Positions 1-9,206 of a stretch of 64,000 nucleotides of DNA are shown piece after piece. The notes under the pieces were generated by a model. That model made no database searches. It was given only the letters and a program-made list of their open reading frames with translations, and was not told the DNA's origin. Source of the stretch: DASYQD01 sp963846495 (GTDB lineage Bacteria > Acidobacteriota > Thermoanaerobaculia > Multivoradales > JAIOJS01); the NCBI GenBank assembly GCA_963846495.1, contig CAWJWP010000029.1, positions 248,001 to 312,000 on the forward strand, in the 5' to 3' direction. A program made the translations under genes and the position numbers. Position 1 is the stretch's first letter. Each line of letters begins with the position of its first letter.

Positions 1-797
1 GTCCTGCCCGCCGAGCCGCTGGTGGTCGAGGGCGACGCCGTCCGCCTCGGCCAGGTGCTGCTCAACCTGCTCGACAACGCGATGCAAGTACACCGACCCG
101 GGCGGCAAGATCTCCCTCGTCGTCGAGCGCGACGGCGCCCATGGCGGTCATTCGCGTCCGCGACACCGGGATCGGCATCCCGGCCGAGATGCTCAGCGGC
201 ATCTTCGACATGTTCACCCAGGTCGACCGCTCGTTGGACCGCTCGCAGGGAGGGTTGGGCATCGGCCTGACGCTGGTCAGCCGCCTGGTGGCGATGCACG
301 GTGGCGCGGTGGAGGCCCACAGCGCCGGACCCGGGGAGGGAAGCGAGCTCGTCGTGCGCCTGCCGCTCCTGCCCGCCGAGCAGGGCCGCGAGCCGGTGTC
401 GACGGGAGAGCGGGAGACGGCGCCGGCGGTCCTCTCGCGACGCATCCTCGTCGTCGACGACAACCGGGACGCGGCGGACAGCCTCGCCATGCTGCTCGGC
501 GTGCAGGGGCACGAGGTGCACACTTGCTACGACGGCCTCGCCGCCATCGAGGCCGTGCGCACCTTCCGCCCGCAGGTGGCGCTGGTCGACATCGGCCTGC
601 CCACGATCGACGGCTACGAGGCGGCCCGCCGCATCCGCGAGACCGCGGAGGGCAAGGCGATCGTCCTGGTGGCGATCACCGGCTGGGGCCAGGAGGAGGA
701 CCGCCGCCGCTCGGCGCAGGCGGGTTTCGACCGCCACATCACCAAGCCGGTGGAGCTGCGTGAGCTCGAGAGCGTGCTGGCGGCGCTGGTGGCGTAG
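1..797 (+). CDS. Hybrid sensor histidine kinase, C-terminal part (5' truncated by window, two frameshifts)
   Basis: The window opens inside the HATPase domain of a histidine kinase. The N box (LLNLLDNAM) is read in frame 1, the next stretch (KYTDPGGKISLVVERDGA) in frame 2, and the G1/G2 boxes (RDTGIGIP, GGLGIGLTLV) plus a complete receiver domain in the frame beginning near 141. Removing one C near 84 and one C near 139 restores a continuous protein, so two single-base insertions, probably sequence errors, are inferred. The receiver has the acidic pocket VVDDN, phospho-acceptor Asp in VALVDIGLP and the KP Lys. The order HATPase-REC with no output domain suggests a phosphorelay kinase. It resembles the kinase at 56.4-58.1 kb in layout. 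Its sensor region lies left of the window. Confidence 0.85.
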   Translation, partial: PARRAAGGRGRRRPPRPGAAQPARQRDASTPTRAARSPSSSSATAPMAVIRVRDTGIGIPAEMLSGIFDMFTQVDRSLDRSQGGLGIGLTLVSRLVAMHGGAVEAHSAGPGEGSELVVRLPLLPAEQGREPVSTGERETAPAVLSRRILVVDDNRDAADSLAMLLGVQGHEVHTCYDGLAAIEAVRTFRPQVALVDIGLPTIDGYEAARRIRETAEGKAIVLVAITGWGQEEDRRRSAQAGFDRHITKPVELRELESVLAALVA

Positions 798-854
798 AAC
801 GCCGACGCCGCGGCGGCGCGGGGGGGCGGGGCCTGCGTCGTCATCGTCTGCGTC

Positions 855-1695
855 GTGCTCGCGGCGGCCGGTTGCGTCGACCATGCGCTCGTGCATCCGC
901 GTACGGCGCCGAGCGGCGTCGAGGAGTGGGAGGAGACGATCGTGCGCGGCCAGCTGCGCGTCCGCCTCGAGTGGGCGGCACCGGCGGGGGAGGGGCCGTT
1001 CGCGGCGGTGATCGTCCACCCGGAAGCCGGGCACGAGGCGCGCGAGATGCGCGGCGTGCTGCGCGACCTCGCCGCGCACGGCTACCTCGCCGTCGCCGCC
1101 GACTACCGGCGCGCCATCGGCGGCCGCTACCGCAACACGCTCTTCACCTGGCGCGATCGCGAGGACCCGCGCGCCGTTTTCGACTACGTGCGCGCGCGGC
1201 CGCGCGTCGACGCGCAGCGCATCGGCCTCCTCGGCTTCTCGCAGGGCGGCGTCTACAGCCTGTCGATCGCCGCCGAGACCGGCGGCGCGGCGGCGGTCGT
1301 CGCCTACTACCCGGTCACCGACTTCGAGCAGTGGCTCGCCGAGCCGGGGCGGCGCCGCCGCGAGCAGTGGGTGTTTCGCCTGATCCGCCGCCACTTCTTC
1401 AAGCAGTCCGGCGCGCGCGACGAGGCGGAGTTCAGCACGCTGCTCGCGCGCGCCTCACCGCTGCGCGTCGCGGAGCGCATTCGCGCGCCGGTGCTGCTCG
1501 TCCACGGCGATCGCGATCGCTCGGCCGGGGTCGTGCAATCGCAGCGGCTCGCGGCGCGGTTGCACGAGCTCGGCACACCCGTCGAGCTGCTCGTCGTGCC
1601 CGGCGCCGGCCACGTCTTCAACTTCCGCAACCGCGAGAAGGCGAGAGCTCGCCTGGCAGGCCACCGTGGCCTGGCTCGACCGCTACTTGAAGTAG
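855..1695 (+). CDS. Dienelactone-hydrolase-like alpha/beta hydrolase, probable lipoprotein
   Basis: About 280 residues with an alpha/beta-hydrolase fold: nucleophile elbow GFSQGG, acid HGDRD and catalytic His in GAGHVF, as in the dienelactone hydrolase/S9-like family. The frame begins with a hydrophobic stretch ending LAAAGC, which looks like a lipobox, so export and lipidation are likely. The GTG at 855 gives a signal peptide that is too short, and the frame is open upstream to 798, beside a G run, so the true start is uncertain and could hide an indel. The last codons appear frameshifted near 1645: one base removed gives the ending ELAWQATVAWLDRYLK and a TAG at 1693-1695, whereas the uncorrected frame reads an unrelated tail to 1721. 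Substrate unknown. Confidence 0.75.
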
Positions 1696-1717
1696 CCAGC
1701 CCGCTAGCGAGGCGACG

Positions 1718-1894
1718 CTAGAGCCCGCGGACTCGGCAGGCCAGCAGCAGCAGGCCGAAGCCGATGATCCACGCCCACCCGCCGAGCTGCGGGTCGATCT
1801 TGATGATCGCGAAGTGAATGGCGAGCGCCAGCAGGTAGAGGACGAGGCAGATCAGCCAAACCGCGGTCGTCGGCGCCTTGCCCTGACTTCTCAT
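1718..1894 (-). CDS. Small two-helix membrane protein
   Basis: 58 residues with two hydrophobic segments (TTAVWLICLVLYLLALAIHF and a second, WAWIIGFGLLLLACRV) joined by a short loop. The start at 1894 is chosen because GGAGGG lies about 10 nt upstream, whereas the longer open frame to 1936 has no such site. It converges on the hydrolase gene and its stop is about 20 nt from that gene's end. No family recognised; function unknown. Confidence 0.6.
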   Translation of the reverse strand: MRSQGKAPTTAVWLICLVLYLLALAIHFAIIKIDPQLGGWAWIIGFGLLLLACRVRGL

Positions 1895-1973
1895 GACGGT
1901 ATTCCCTCCAGGTTCGCCCGCGAATGCGGGCGACATGCCGATCGGCTCAGGCTCTCACACCTGAGCCTGCAAG

Positions 1974-3740
1974 CTAAGTGGTCAGGCGTGGATGGGGCGG
2001 CTCACCGGCAATCGGGCGGACCGCAGGAGCCTGGCGCGCCGGCGCCGTGGGCGGTTGGGGAGCATTGGCGATCGACGCCGCGAGGCCCGCCACGCGGTCG
2101 AGGAGGCGGGCGTCGGCGCCGATGGCTTCGAGCGCGTGGCGGTAGGCGCTGTAGGCACGCACCAGGTACTCGTAGCCCGCGGCCAGCGTTTCGGCGAGGA
2201 CGGGGTGGAGGCGCTCGGTGGCGAAGTCCTTCGCGTGGTCGCCCGTCGCCGCGCGAGCGAGCTTCGGGGTGTAGACCTTGCCGTGGATGGCGGCCAGCCA
2301 GTCGTCCATGCGTTGGATCTCGTGCTCGACTGCCGCCAACGCCTCCTTCCGGCCCTGCCGGCGGAGGAGAAGCTGCGGCAGGTCGAGGTGGAGCGAGCTG
2401 CCGTAGCCGCGGTACTGGCGGGAGATCTCCGCCGCCCGGCGCCGCAGCGTGCCGCGGGCGATCGCGTAGCGCGGCCGGCGCAGGTCCAGCAGCTGCCCGC
2501 GCATCTCGTCCAGGCTGCGCCGGCTCCGCGCCAGCCGGCCGATGTCGGCGTTGAGCTGCGACACCACGCCGCGACGCCGCGCCGCGCTGCTCTGGTCGGC
2601 GGTCGTCGTCCCTTCCTCGCCCAGCTCGCGCAGCAGCCGCTCGAGCGACGGCCGGATCTCGAGCAAGATGTCCGTCCGCCGTTTGATGTCCTGCTGCGGC
2701 TTGGCGAACTCGCCGAGCCGCTCGCGCACCTGCACCAGGTCGGCGTTGCGCTTCGAGGTCTCCATCGTGCTGACGTTGCCGCGATAGACCGTCTCCAGGA
2801 TGGCGGAGAAGGTGCGCAGCGACTCGAGGCCGAGCTCGACGCCGGTGACGTACCAGTCGGCGACGCCGAGCCGGCGGTGGAGGCCCTGGCGCAGCAGCTC
2901 GTCGAGCATCGGCTCGAGCTCGGCGAGCTGCTCCTGCACCATCACCACGTCCGCCGCGCTGGCGCGGCCGGTGCGAGCGCGATCCGCCGGCGAGGGGGCG
3001 GGAAGGTCAGCCGGGCCGCTGGCGTTGCCGTCGATCCAGCGACGCGCTCCAGTCGCCGCCCGCTCGCGGAAGACGGCGTTCTTCAGCCGCTCCGGTCCCT
3101 CGCCGCCCAGCGACAGGAAGCTGGCGCCGAGCCCGGCCCGGCCGCCGGCGGTCGACGTGTGGCGCACGACCTGCGCCCGTCCTCGGATGGGGTCCTTCTG
3201 CGACGGCAGGTCGAGCTCGAAGCCGAAGACGCTGCCCACCGGCAGCGGCTCGGGCGCGCTGAGCAACATCCCCGACGTCGACAGGTTCTCCACCTGCGCG
3301 ACCCGTGGCTGATCAGCCGGCGAGCCGCCGAGCCGCATCCGCAGCGAGGTATGCATCTCGACGCGTGGAGCGACGTTGAGCAACAGGTCCAAGGCGAGGA
3401 GGAACTCCTCCGCCGAGGCGCCTCCGGGAAGCTCGCGATTGGCGAGCGGGCCGAGCTCCTCGTCGTCCGCCATCGGCTCGCCGCCACGCACGAGCAACAC
3501 CGCCGCGTGCCGGCAAGGCGAACGCGGCCCGCGCACCAGCATGAGGAAGTCGCGCGCCTGCCGAAACGGCAGCACGACGACGACGAGGTCGAGCGGCCCC
3601 TCGTGAGCAATCTTGCTCGCCGCCGACCCCCGCACCGCGCGCCGCACGTCGAGGTTGAGCCGGCGCAACAGCGGCACGACGGCGTCGACCCGAGCGAGGT
3701 CCTCGCCGACGATCAGAGCACTGCGCTCAGCCGACGCCAT
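1974..3740 (-). CDS. Degenerate receiver plus PilZ domain protein with long helical C-terminus
   Basis: 588 residues. Residues 1-125 resemble a response-regulator receiver fold (strand-helix pattern beginning SALIVGEDLARVDAVV) but the usual acidic pocket is not clear, so phosphorylation is doubtful. Residues about 130-225 look like a PilZ domain, with the typical N-x-S-x-x-G turn (VENLSTSGMLL) and a GASFLSL end, suggesting cyclic-di-GMP binding; the N-terminal Arg motif is weak. The remaining 350 residues are charged, mostly helical and unassigned. GGGAGGC sits 5 nt before the ATG. It is single in its neighbourhood. A role in c-di-GMP-controlled motility or envelope behaviour is only inference. 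Confidence 0.7.
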   Translation of the reverse strand: MASAERSALIVGEDLARVDAVVPLLRRLNLDVRRAVRGSAASKIAHEGPLDLVVVVLPFRQARDFLMLVRGPRSPCRHAAVLLVRGGEPMADDEELGPLANRELPGGASAEEFLLALDLLLNVAPRVEMHTSLRMRLGGSPADQPRVAQVENLSTSGMLLSAPEPLPVGSVFGFELDLPSQKDPIRGRAQVVRHTSTAGGRAGLGASFLSLGGEGPERLKNAVFRERAATGARRWIDGNASGPADLPAPSPADRARTGRASAADVVMVQEQLAELEPMLDELLRQGLHRRLGVADWYVTGVELGLESLRTFSAILETVYRGNVSTMETSKRNADLVQVRERLGEFAKPQQDIKRRTDILLEIRPSLERLLRELGEEGTTTADQSSAARRRGVVSQLNADIGRLARSRRSLDEMRGQLLDLRRPRYAIARGTLRRRAAEISRQYRGYGSSLHLDLPQLLLRRQGRKEALAAVEHEIQRMDDWLAAIHGKVYTPKLARAATGDHAKDFATERLHPVLAETLAAGYEYLVRAYSAYRHALEAIGADARLLDRVAGLAASIANAPQPPTAPARQAPAVRPIAGEPPHPRLTT

Positions 3741-3876
3741 CGGCGCCTCCCGGGCAGCATCGCTGCGGCGCGGAGCGCCCAGGCTGCCCGCCAGCGAGTG
3801 TAGGCGTCAACCTGCGCCGGCGACTGTCAACGAGATCGCTCGCCGACAGTCGCGCAGTTCACTAATGCCTGCCGAG

Positions 3877-4158
3877 TCAGCGAGAAGGGGCCGGAGCGAA
3901 GCTCCCTCGCGGCGCTGGCGCGCCACGGAGCAGCCCCTCGGTCGACAAGTCTTCGTCGATGTCCGGCCAGTGGATGCCGTAGCCGCCTCCGGCTACCGTC
4001 CAATTGCCTCGCTGCTCTGGAGTCGCGTGCAGCAGCCGCGGGAACCAGGCCAGCGGAGTGGTGATCGAACGACCGTCCTTGAGCTCGACCGTGAACGTGT
4101 CGTCGGAGAACGACACCGAGCGGACCCGTTCGTCAGCCCTCGTCGCCGTGATGCCCAC
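3877..4158 (-). CDS. DUF2442 family protein
   Basis: 93 residues with the DUF2442 core: a beta hairpin ending in DGRSITTPLAWFPRL, then ATPEQR and the block GIHWPDIDEDLSTEGLLRG. It overlaps the end of the upstream DUF4160 gene by 26 nt, so the two are translationally linked. DUF4160/DUF2442 pairs are common and toxin-antitoxin-like in size and layout, but no activity can be claimed from sequence. The last ten residues are Ala/Pro-rich and outside the family core. Confidence 0.85.
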   Translation of the reverse strand: MGITATRADERVRSVSFSDDTFTVELKDGRSITTPLAWFPRLLHATPEQRGNWTVAGGGYGIHWPDIDEDLSTEGLLRGAPAPRGSFAPAPSR

Positions 4159-4375
4159 GCCAAGCCTCCAAGAGCTCGTTTCGATGCTCAGTCACCAGCC
4201 GCTCCAACTCCCGAAGCTCGTGCGGTCGGAAGCCGAAGTTGCGCGCGAGCCCGACCGGATCCAGCCAGAATTTGGCGGAGTCGTCGTCCCGGTCCACGTG
4301 AACATGAGGCGGTTCGTGGGGCTCATGGCTGTAGAAGTAGAACCGGTACGGCCCGTGACGAAGGACCGTCGGCAT
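4133..4375 (-). CDS. DUF4160 family protein
   Basis: 80 residues with the DUF4160 signature: RFYFYSHEPHEPPHVHV, an acidic turn, AKFWLDPV and a C-terminal helix RELERLVTEHRNELLEAW. It is first in the DUF4160-DUF2442 pair and begins 10 nt after the nrdB stop, so it may be cotranscribed from the ribonucleotide reductase operon. No strong ribosome-binding site is visible, which would fit coupling to nrdB. Function unknown; a small two-gene toxin-antitoxin-like module is the usual suggestion. Confidence 0.85.
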   Translation of the reverse strand: MPTVLRHGPYRFYFYSHEPHEPPHVHVDRDDDSAKFWLDPVGLARNFGFRPHELRELERLVTEHRNELLEAWRGHHGDEG

Positions 4376-4385
4376 CAGTGTAGCT

Positions 4386-5381
4386 TCAGTCCCACTCGAG
4401 CGTCGCGCCGATCTGGTACTCGGTCACCCGGGTCTCGAAGAAGTTCTTTTCCTTCGCCAGGTCGGTGGCCTGCGACATCCAGGGGAAGGGGTTCTCGCGG
4501 CCGTACTTCTTGGGGAGCTGCAGGCGCTCGAGGCGGCGGTCGGCGATGTACTCGACGTAGTGGCAGAACTTCTCGGCGTTGATGCCGAGCAGGCCCTCTG
4601 GGCAGGCGTCGTGGGCGTACTTCTTCTCCAGCTCGACGGCGCGCTCGATGAGCGACACCACCTCGTCGCCGAAGGCGCCGGTCCACACCTGCGGGTTCTC
4701 GGCGCGGATGGTGTTGATGAGGTCGCAGCCGAAGGCGAGGTGGAGGCTCTCGTCGCGCATGATGTACTCGAACTGCTCGCCGATGCCGACCATCTTGTTC
4801 TGCCGCTTGAGCGCCAGCATCATGGCGAAGCCGGCGTAGAAGAAGATCCCCTCCATGATCACGTAGAACCCCACCAGGTCGCGCACGAAGCGGCGGATGT
4901 TCTCGATGCCCTCGGTCTTGAAGTGGGGGTCGAACACCGAGCGCGTGATGTCGACGACGTAGGCGTCCTTCTCGGCGATCGACGGGATGGTGTTGTACAT
5001 GTTGTAGATCTCGTCGGGGTCGAGCCCGAGCGAGTCGCAGCAGTAGATGAAGGTGTCGGTGTGGATCGCCTCCTCGAAGGCCTGGCGCAGCAGGTACTGG
5101 CGCGATTCGGGGTTGGTGATGTGGTTGTAGACCGCCAGCACGATGTTGTTGGCGGTGAGCGACTCGGCGGTGGAGAAGAAGCCGAGGTTCCAGAGGATGA
5201 GCCGCCGCTCCGTCGGCGAGAGGAAGCCGGGCGCCTTCCACTGCTCGACGTCTTTCTGCATCGAGACTTCTTCGGGCGTCCAGTTGTTTGCGACGCCGGA
5301 CTTGTAGTACTCCCGCGCCCAGTTGTAGCGGATGGGGAGGATCTTGTTGGGATCGGTCTTCGACGAGTTGATGATCGTCAC
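4386..5381 (-). CDS. nrdB: Ribonucleotide reductase small subunit, class Ic type
   Basis: 331 residues, full length for R2. It generates the radical/oxidant used by NrdA to make deoxyribonucleotides. Metal-ligand motifs are E73 in TAESLTANN, E104-x-x-H107 in EEAIHTDTF, a Glu in VIMEGIFFYAG and E/H in RDESLHLAFG. E73 lies 31 residues before E104, exactly as Asp84 precedes Glu115 in the E. coli enzyme, so Asp is replaced by Glu. The radical Tyr position (His107+4) is F111. Glu-for-Asp plus Phe-for-Tyr is the pattern of class Ic enzymes such as Chlamydia R2, which use a Mn/Fe cofactor and no tyrosyl radical. GTG start with GGGGAG 6 nt upstream. Follows nrdA by 36 nt. Confidence 0.95.
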   Translation of the reverse strand: MTIINSSKTDPNKILPIRYNWAREYYKSGVANNWTPEEVSMQKDVEQWKAPGFLSPTERRLILWNLGFFSTAESLTANNIVLAVYNHITNPESRQYLLRQAFEEAIHTDTFIYCCDSLGLDPDEIYNMYNTIPSIAEKDAYVVDITRSVFDPHFKTEGIENIRRFVRDLVGFYVIMEGIFFYAGFAMMLALKRQNKMVGIGEQFEYIMRDESLHLAFGCDLINTIRAENPQVWTGAFGDEVVSLIERAVELEKKYAHDACPEGLLGINAEKFCHYVEYIADRRLERLQLPKKYGRENPFPWMSQATDLAKEKNFFETRVTEYQIGATLEWD

Positions 5382-5417
5382 TGGTTCTCCCCTCGAGTAG
5401 CGTGCGTCTGGCGCACC

Positions 5418-8364
5418 CTACTGGCAGGCCTCACAGTCGGGATCCTCGATGCGGCAGAGCTTGGGCTGCGGGTCGCCGATCGGCGTCGCGGTGAGCGGCT
5501 CCGTCACGATCGGCGCGCTGACGACGACCTCGCCGGCGACTCCAACCGTCGTGGCGAAAATCGCGGTCGTCTCGTCCGCCGCGGCTGACATCGCCGCGAT
5601 CGCGAGCATGGCCGCACCGCCGTTTTCGCTATCCGCCGCCATCACCGGCACCGCCACCGCCGTCGTCACCTCGCTCTGCTGGCGCTTCTGGGTGAAGCCG
5701 TACTTGCCGGCGTCGAGGGTGCTCTTCTCGATCTGCGACGCCGCCAGGGTACGCAGGTAATAGGTCGTCTTCAGCCCCATCTTCCAGGCGCTGACGTAGA
5801 TGTCGTTGAGGAGCTTGCCCGAGCTGCCCTTCATGAAGACGTTGTGCGACTGGCTCTGGTCGATCCACTTGGCGCGCGCGGCCGTCAGCCGCAGCGCCCA
5901 GATGGGGTCGACCTCGAAGGCCTCCTTGTACTTGGCCTTGATCGCCGGCGGCACGGTGGGGATCTGCTGCACGCTGCCGTCGTAGAACTTGAGCTGCTCG
6001 AGCATCTCCTGGTTCCACAGGCCGAGCCGCTGGAGGTCCTCGACCAGGTAGTCGTTGACGACGGTGAACTCGCCCGAGATGTTGGCCTTGACGTAGATGT
6101 TCTTGTAGATCGGCTCGATGCAGGGGAAGCAGCCGGAGATGTTGGAGATGGTCGCCGTCGGCGCGATCGCCATGGTGTTGGAGTTGCGCATGCCGTGCTG
6201 CCTGACGCGGTCCTTGAGCTCGCGCCAGTCGAGCCGCTGCTTGCGCGACACCTCGATCGGCACGCCGCGCTCCTGCTCGAGCATGTCGACGGTGTCGAGG
6301 GGGAAGATGCCGCGGTCCCACTTGCTGCCGCGGAAGGTGGCGTAGGCGCCGCGCTCCTTCGCCAGCTCGCACGAGGCGCCGATGGCGTGGAAGGAGACGA
6401 CCTCCATCATCTCGTCGGAGAACTCGAGGGCCGCCTCCGACTCGTAGGCGAGGTCGAGCTGGTAGAGGGCGTCCTGCAGGCCCATCACGCCGAGGCCGAT
6501 GGGGCGATGGCGGAGGTTGGAGTTCCTCGCCTGGTCGGTGGGGTAGTAGTTGATGTCGACGACGTTGTCGAGCATGCGGATGGCGATCCGCACCGTCTTC
6601 GCCAGCAGATCGGCGTCGAGGTGGCCGTCGCGGACGTGGCGCGCCAGGTTGATCGAGCCCAGGTTGCACACCGCCGTCTCGTCGTCGGAGGTGTTGAGGG
6701 TGATCTCGGTGCAGAGGTTGCTGCTGTGCACGACGCCCGCGTGGTCCTGCGGCGAGCGCACGTTGCAGGCGTCCTTGAAGGTGATCCAGGGATGCCCCGT
6801 CTCGTAGAGCATCGTCAGCATCTTCCGCCACAGGGTCTTGGCGGGCATCTGCTTCCAGAGGTAGATCTCGCCAGCCTCGACCTTCTTCTCGTACTCCTCG
6901 TAGCGGCGCTCGAAGGCGGCGCCGTAGAGGTGGTGGAGATCGGGCGTCTCATCCGGCGAGAACAGCGTCCACTGCTCGTCGGCGATCACCCGCTTCATGA
7001 ACAGGTCGGGGATCCAGTTCGCCGTGTTCATGTCGTGGGTGCGGCGCCGCTCGTCGCCGGTGTTCTTGCGCAGGTCGAGGAAGTCTTCGATGTCGTAGTG
7101 CCAGGTCTCGAGGTAGGCGCAGGTGGCGCCGCGCCGCTTGCCGCTCCTGTTGATGGCGTTGGTGACGTCGTTGGCGATCTTGAGGAACGGGATGACGCCC
7201 TGGCTCTCGACGTGGGTCGACTTGATCGGCGAGCCGGTGCCGCGGATGTTGCTCCAGTCGTTGCCGATGCCGCCCGACCACTTGGAGAGCTGGGCGTTGT
7301 CGGCGAGCCCCTTGAAGATGTTGCGCAGGTCGTCCTGGATGGTGGTGAGGTAGCAGGAGGAGAGCTGCGGGTGCGAGGTGCCGGCGTGGAAGAGGGTCGG
7401 CGTCGACGGCACGTAGAGCAGGTTCGAGATCAGGTCGTAGAACTCGAGCGCCCGCTCGTTGGGGTCGTCCTCCTGGATGGCGAGGCCCATCGCGACGCGC
7501 ATCCAGAACGCCTGCGGCAGCTCGAGGATGCGCTCGTCGGCGCGCACGAAGTAGCGGTCGTAGAGGGTCTGGATGCCGAGGTACTGGAAGAGGCGGTCGC
7601 GCTCGGGCTTGAGGCTGTTGGCGAGCAGCGGCAGGTCGAAGCGCTGCTGCATCGCGGGGTCGAACTTCTTGTGCGCCACGCCGCGGCGGATGCCGTTGAC
7701 GAACGCCTCGCGGTAGGCGCGGTCGAGATCGTCGCCGCGCGTGCTCCTGCCGATCACTTCCTTGTAGAGCTTCTGCAGCAGCAGACGGGCGGCGAGGTAG
7801 CTGTAGGCGGGGTCGCGCTCGATGAACGCCGCCGAGGCGAGCACCATCGCCCGCTCGATGTTCTCGGCGGGGATGGCGTCGTGGACGTTGTTGAGCACCT
7901 CCTTGATGAGGAGCTCGGGCTGGATGGCGCCGTTGAGGCCATCGGCGGCGCGCACCAGGGCGTCTTCGATCTTCTTGACGTTGAAGAGCGCCGTGCGGCC
8001 GTTGCGCTTGACGACGGTGAGCTTGCCGAGGCGGGCGTCCTCGATGAGGCGCTGCTTGGCCTGCTGGCGCAGCGACTGGCGCTCGGCGCGGTAGAGGATG
8101 TAGGCCTTGCCGATCTCGTACAGGCCGTCGAGCACCAGGTGCTTCTCGACGATGTCCTGGATGTTCTCGACGTTGGGGTAGAAGTCGATGAAGCGGTTGT
8201 GGATCTCGTCGCCGATGCGGTCGACGAGCGCATCGAGCCTTTCGTCGGTCACCTCGGTCTCGACGGCCGGTGGCCAGCACCGCCTTGAGGATGGCGTTGC
8301 GGATCCGCCCCTCGTCGAAAGTGACGACTTCGCCCGTGCGCTTGACGACTCTGGTGGCGAGCAT
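5418..8364 (-). CDS. nrdA: Ribonucleoside-diphosphate reductase large subunit (one frameshift)
   Basis: Reduces ribonucleotides to deoxyribonucleotides with NrdB. An N-terminal ATP-cone (TRVVKRTGEVVTFDEGRIRN) is followed by the catalytic barrel. The active-site cysteines are seen in HPQLSSCYL, SSNLCTEI and AVCNLGSINL, and the redox-shuttle pair in CEAC at the extreme C-terminus. The start at 8364 has GGAGGG 7-8 nt upstream. A one-base insertion near 8265-8271 separates the first 30 residues from the rest; removing it joins KAVLAT to AVETEVTDERL. Before the C-terminal CEAC there is an unusual stretch of about 70 residues rich in Ala, Val and Thr, lengthening the flexible tail. First gene of nrdA-nrdB(-DUF4160-DUF2442). 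Confidence 0.95.
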
Positions 8365-8539
8365 CGGCGGCCCTCCGTCCGGCATTGGCGTCGCGACAAG
8401 CCGGGGTTGTCGATTCCATCCCGGTGTTACCCGCTCGCCGGGGCCTCGCTGGCGTACAGAGAGGCGGCCGCGAACGGGTTGGGGCTACAAGGAGCTCCAG
8501 GAATGCGCGAAAGGCAGTATAGACGTCTGTCAGGCGACT

Positions 8540-8588
8540 ACGCAAGATGTAGCGGGGCGCGGGAGATATGCACCACAAGATGGTGTGG
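8540..8588. promoter_or_regulatory. Pair of NrdR-like boxes upstream of nrdA
   Basis: Two imperfect palindromes, ACGCAAGATGTAGCGG (8540-8555) and CCACAAGATGGTGTGG (8573-8588), share the AAGAT core of the NrdR operator (consensus close to ACACAAGATATAGTGT). The cores are 33 bp apart, about three helical turns, which is near the 31-32 bp spacing expected for paired NrdR boxes. They lie about 180-225 bp upstream of the nrdA start. The remainder of the gap 8365-8744 shows no gene and no other element I can support. No nrdR gene is in the window. Confidence 0.55.
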
Positions 8589-8744
8589 TGAGCGGAAATC
8601 ACTGGAAGCACGGTGGTTAGGCCCCGGAAATCCGCGGTTCGACGCTATTTCTCCACAGGAAATCCACGAGGAGCGTTGGAAAGCGGTCCTACAATCCGTC
8701 GCGCCGAGCCGGCTCCGCACGCCGGGACCGAGACGCCGCGACCC

Positions 8745-9155
8745 ATGAATGAAACGCCGCGCCCCCGCTATCGCTTCGGCGAGGTGGTCCTCTCGCCGGG
8801 CCGGCGGCTCCTGCTGCGGGGTGGCGAGCCGGTGGCGTTGGCGCCGCGGTATTTGGATTTGTTGATGTTGTTGGTCGCCGAGCGTCACCGGGTGGTGGAG
8901 CGCGAGGAGATCCACCAGCTCGTCTGGGGTGGCGTGGCGGTCACCGACGGCGCCTTCACGCAGGCGGTGCGGACGGTGCGCCGCGCGCTCGGCGACGACG
9001 ACCCGCGCGAGCCACGCTTCATCCGCACTGCGGCGCGGCACGGTTACCAGTTCGTCTTCCCCGAGGTGAGGGAGGAGGACGACGCGGCGCCGATGGAGCC
9101 TGGGTCGGCGCGCGGGGCGGCGCGCTCGGCAGCGGCAGGCTGGCGCAGCGGCTGA
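8745..9155 (+). CDS. CadC-like winged-helix transcriptional regulator, DNA-binding part
   Basis: 136 residues from the ATG at 8745. Residues 8-105 form a Trans_reg_C (OmpR/CadC-type) winged helix: FGEVVLSPGRRLLLRGG, APRYLDLLMLLV, the recognition region and RFIRTAARHGYQFVF. In this family the DNA-binding part is N-terminal and followed by a sensor or membrane part. The TGA at 9153 ends the frame in an Ala/Gly-rich linker. The same frame reopens at 9207 as a membrane domain, and a third frame between them reads sensibly (RLAQRLTATGD), so a pair of compensating indels near 9110-9200 probably split one gene 8745-9978. As sequenced it would be a soluble fragment. Confidence 0.75.
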   Translation: MNETPRPRYRFGEVVLSPGRRLLLRGGEPVALAPRYLDLLMLLVAERHRVVEREEIHQLVWGGVAVTDGAFTQAVRTVRRALGDDDPREPRFIRTAARHGYQFVFPEVREEDDAAPMEPGSARGAARSAAAGWRSG

Positions 9156-9206
9156 CGGCGACCGGCGATCGAGCTGGCCCGGCCGCGGAGCACTCGGAGA
9201 TGGCGC

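Noticed and set aside
5844..8288. 814-codon plus-strand open frame opposite nrdA
   Set aside because: Composition (Val/Glu/Asp-rich, repeats of VGDV-type words) is that of a shadow; nrdA is certain on the other strand.
9156..9206. Two independent genes separated by the TGA at 9153
   Set aside because: The intermediate frame reads a sensible linker and the same family layout expects a fusion, so frameshifts are more likely, though not proved.
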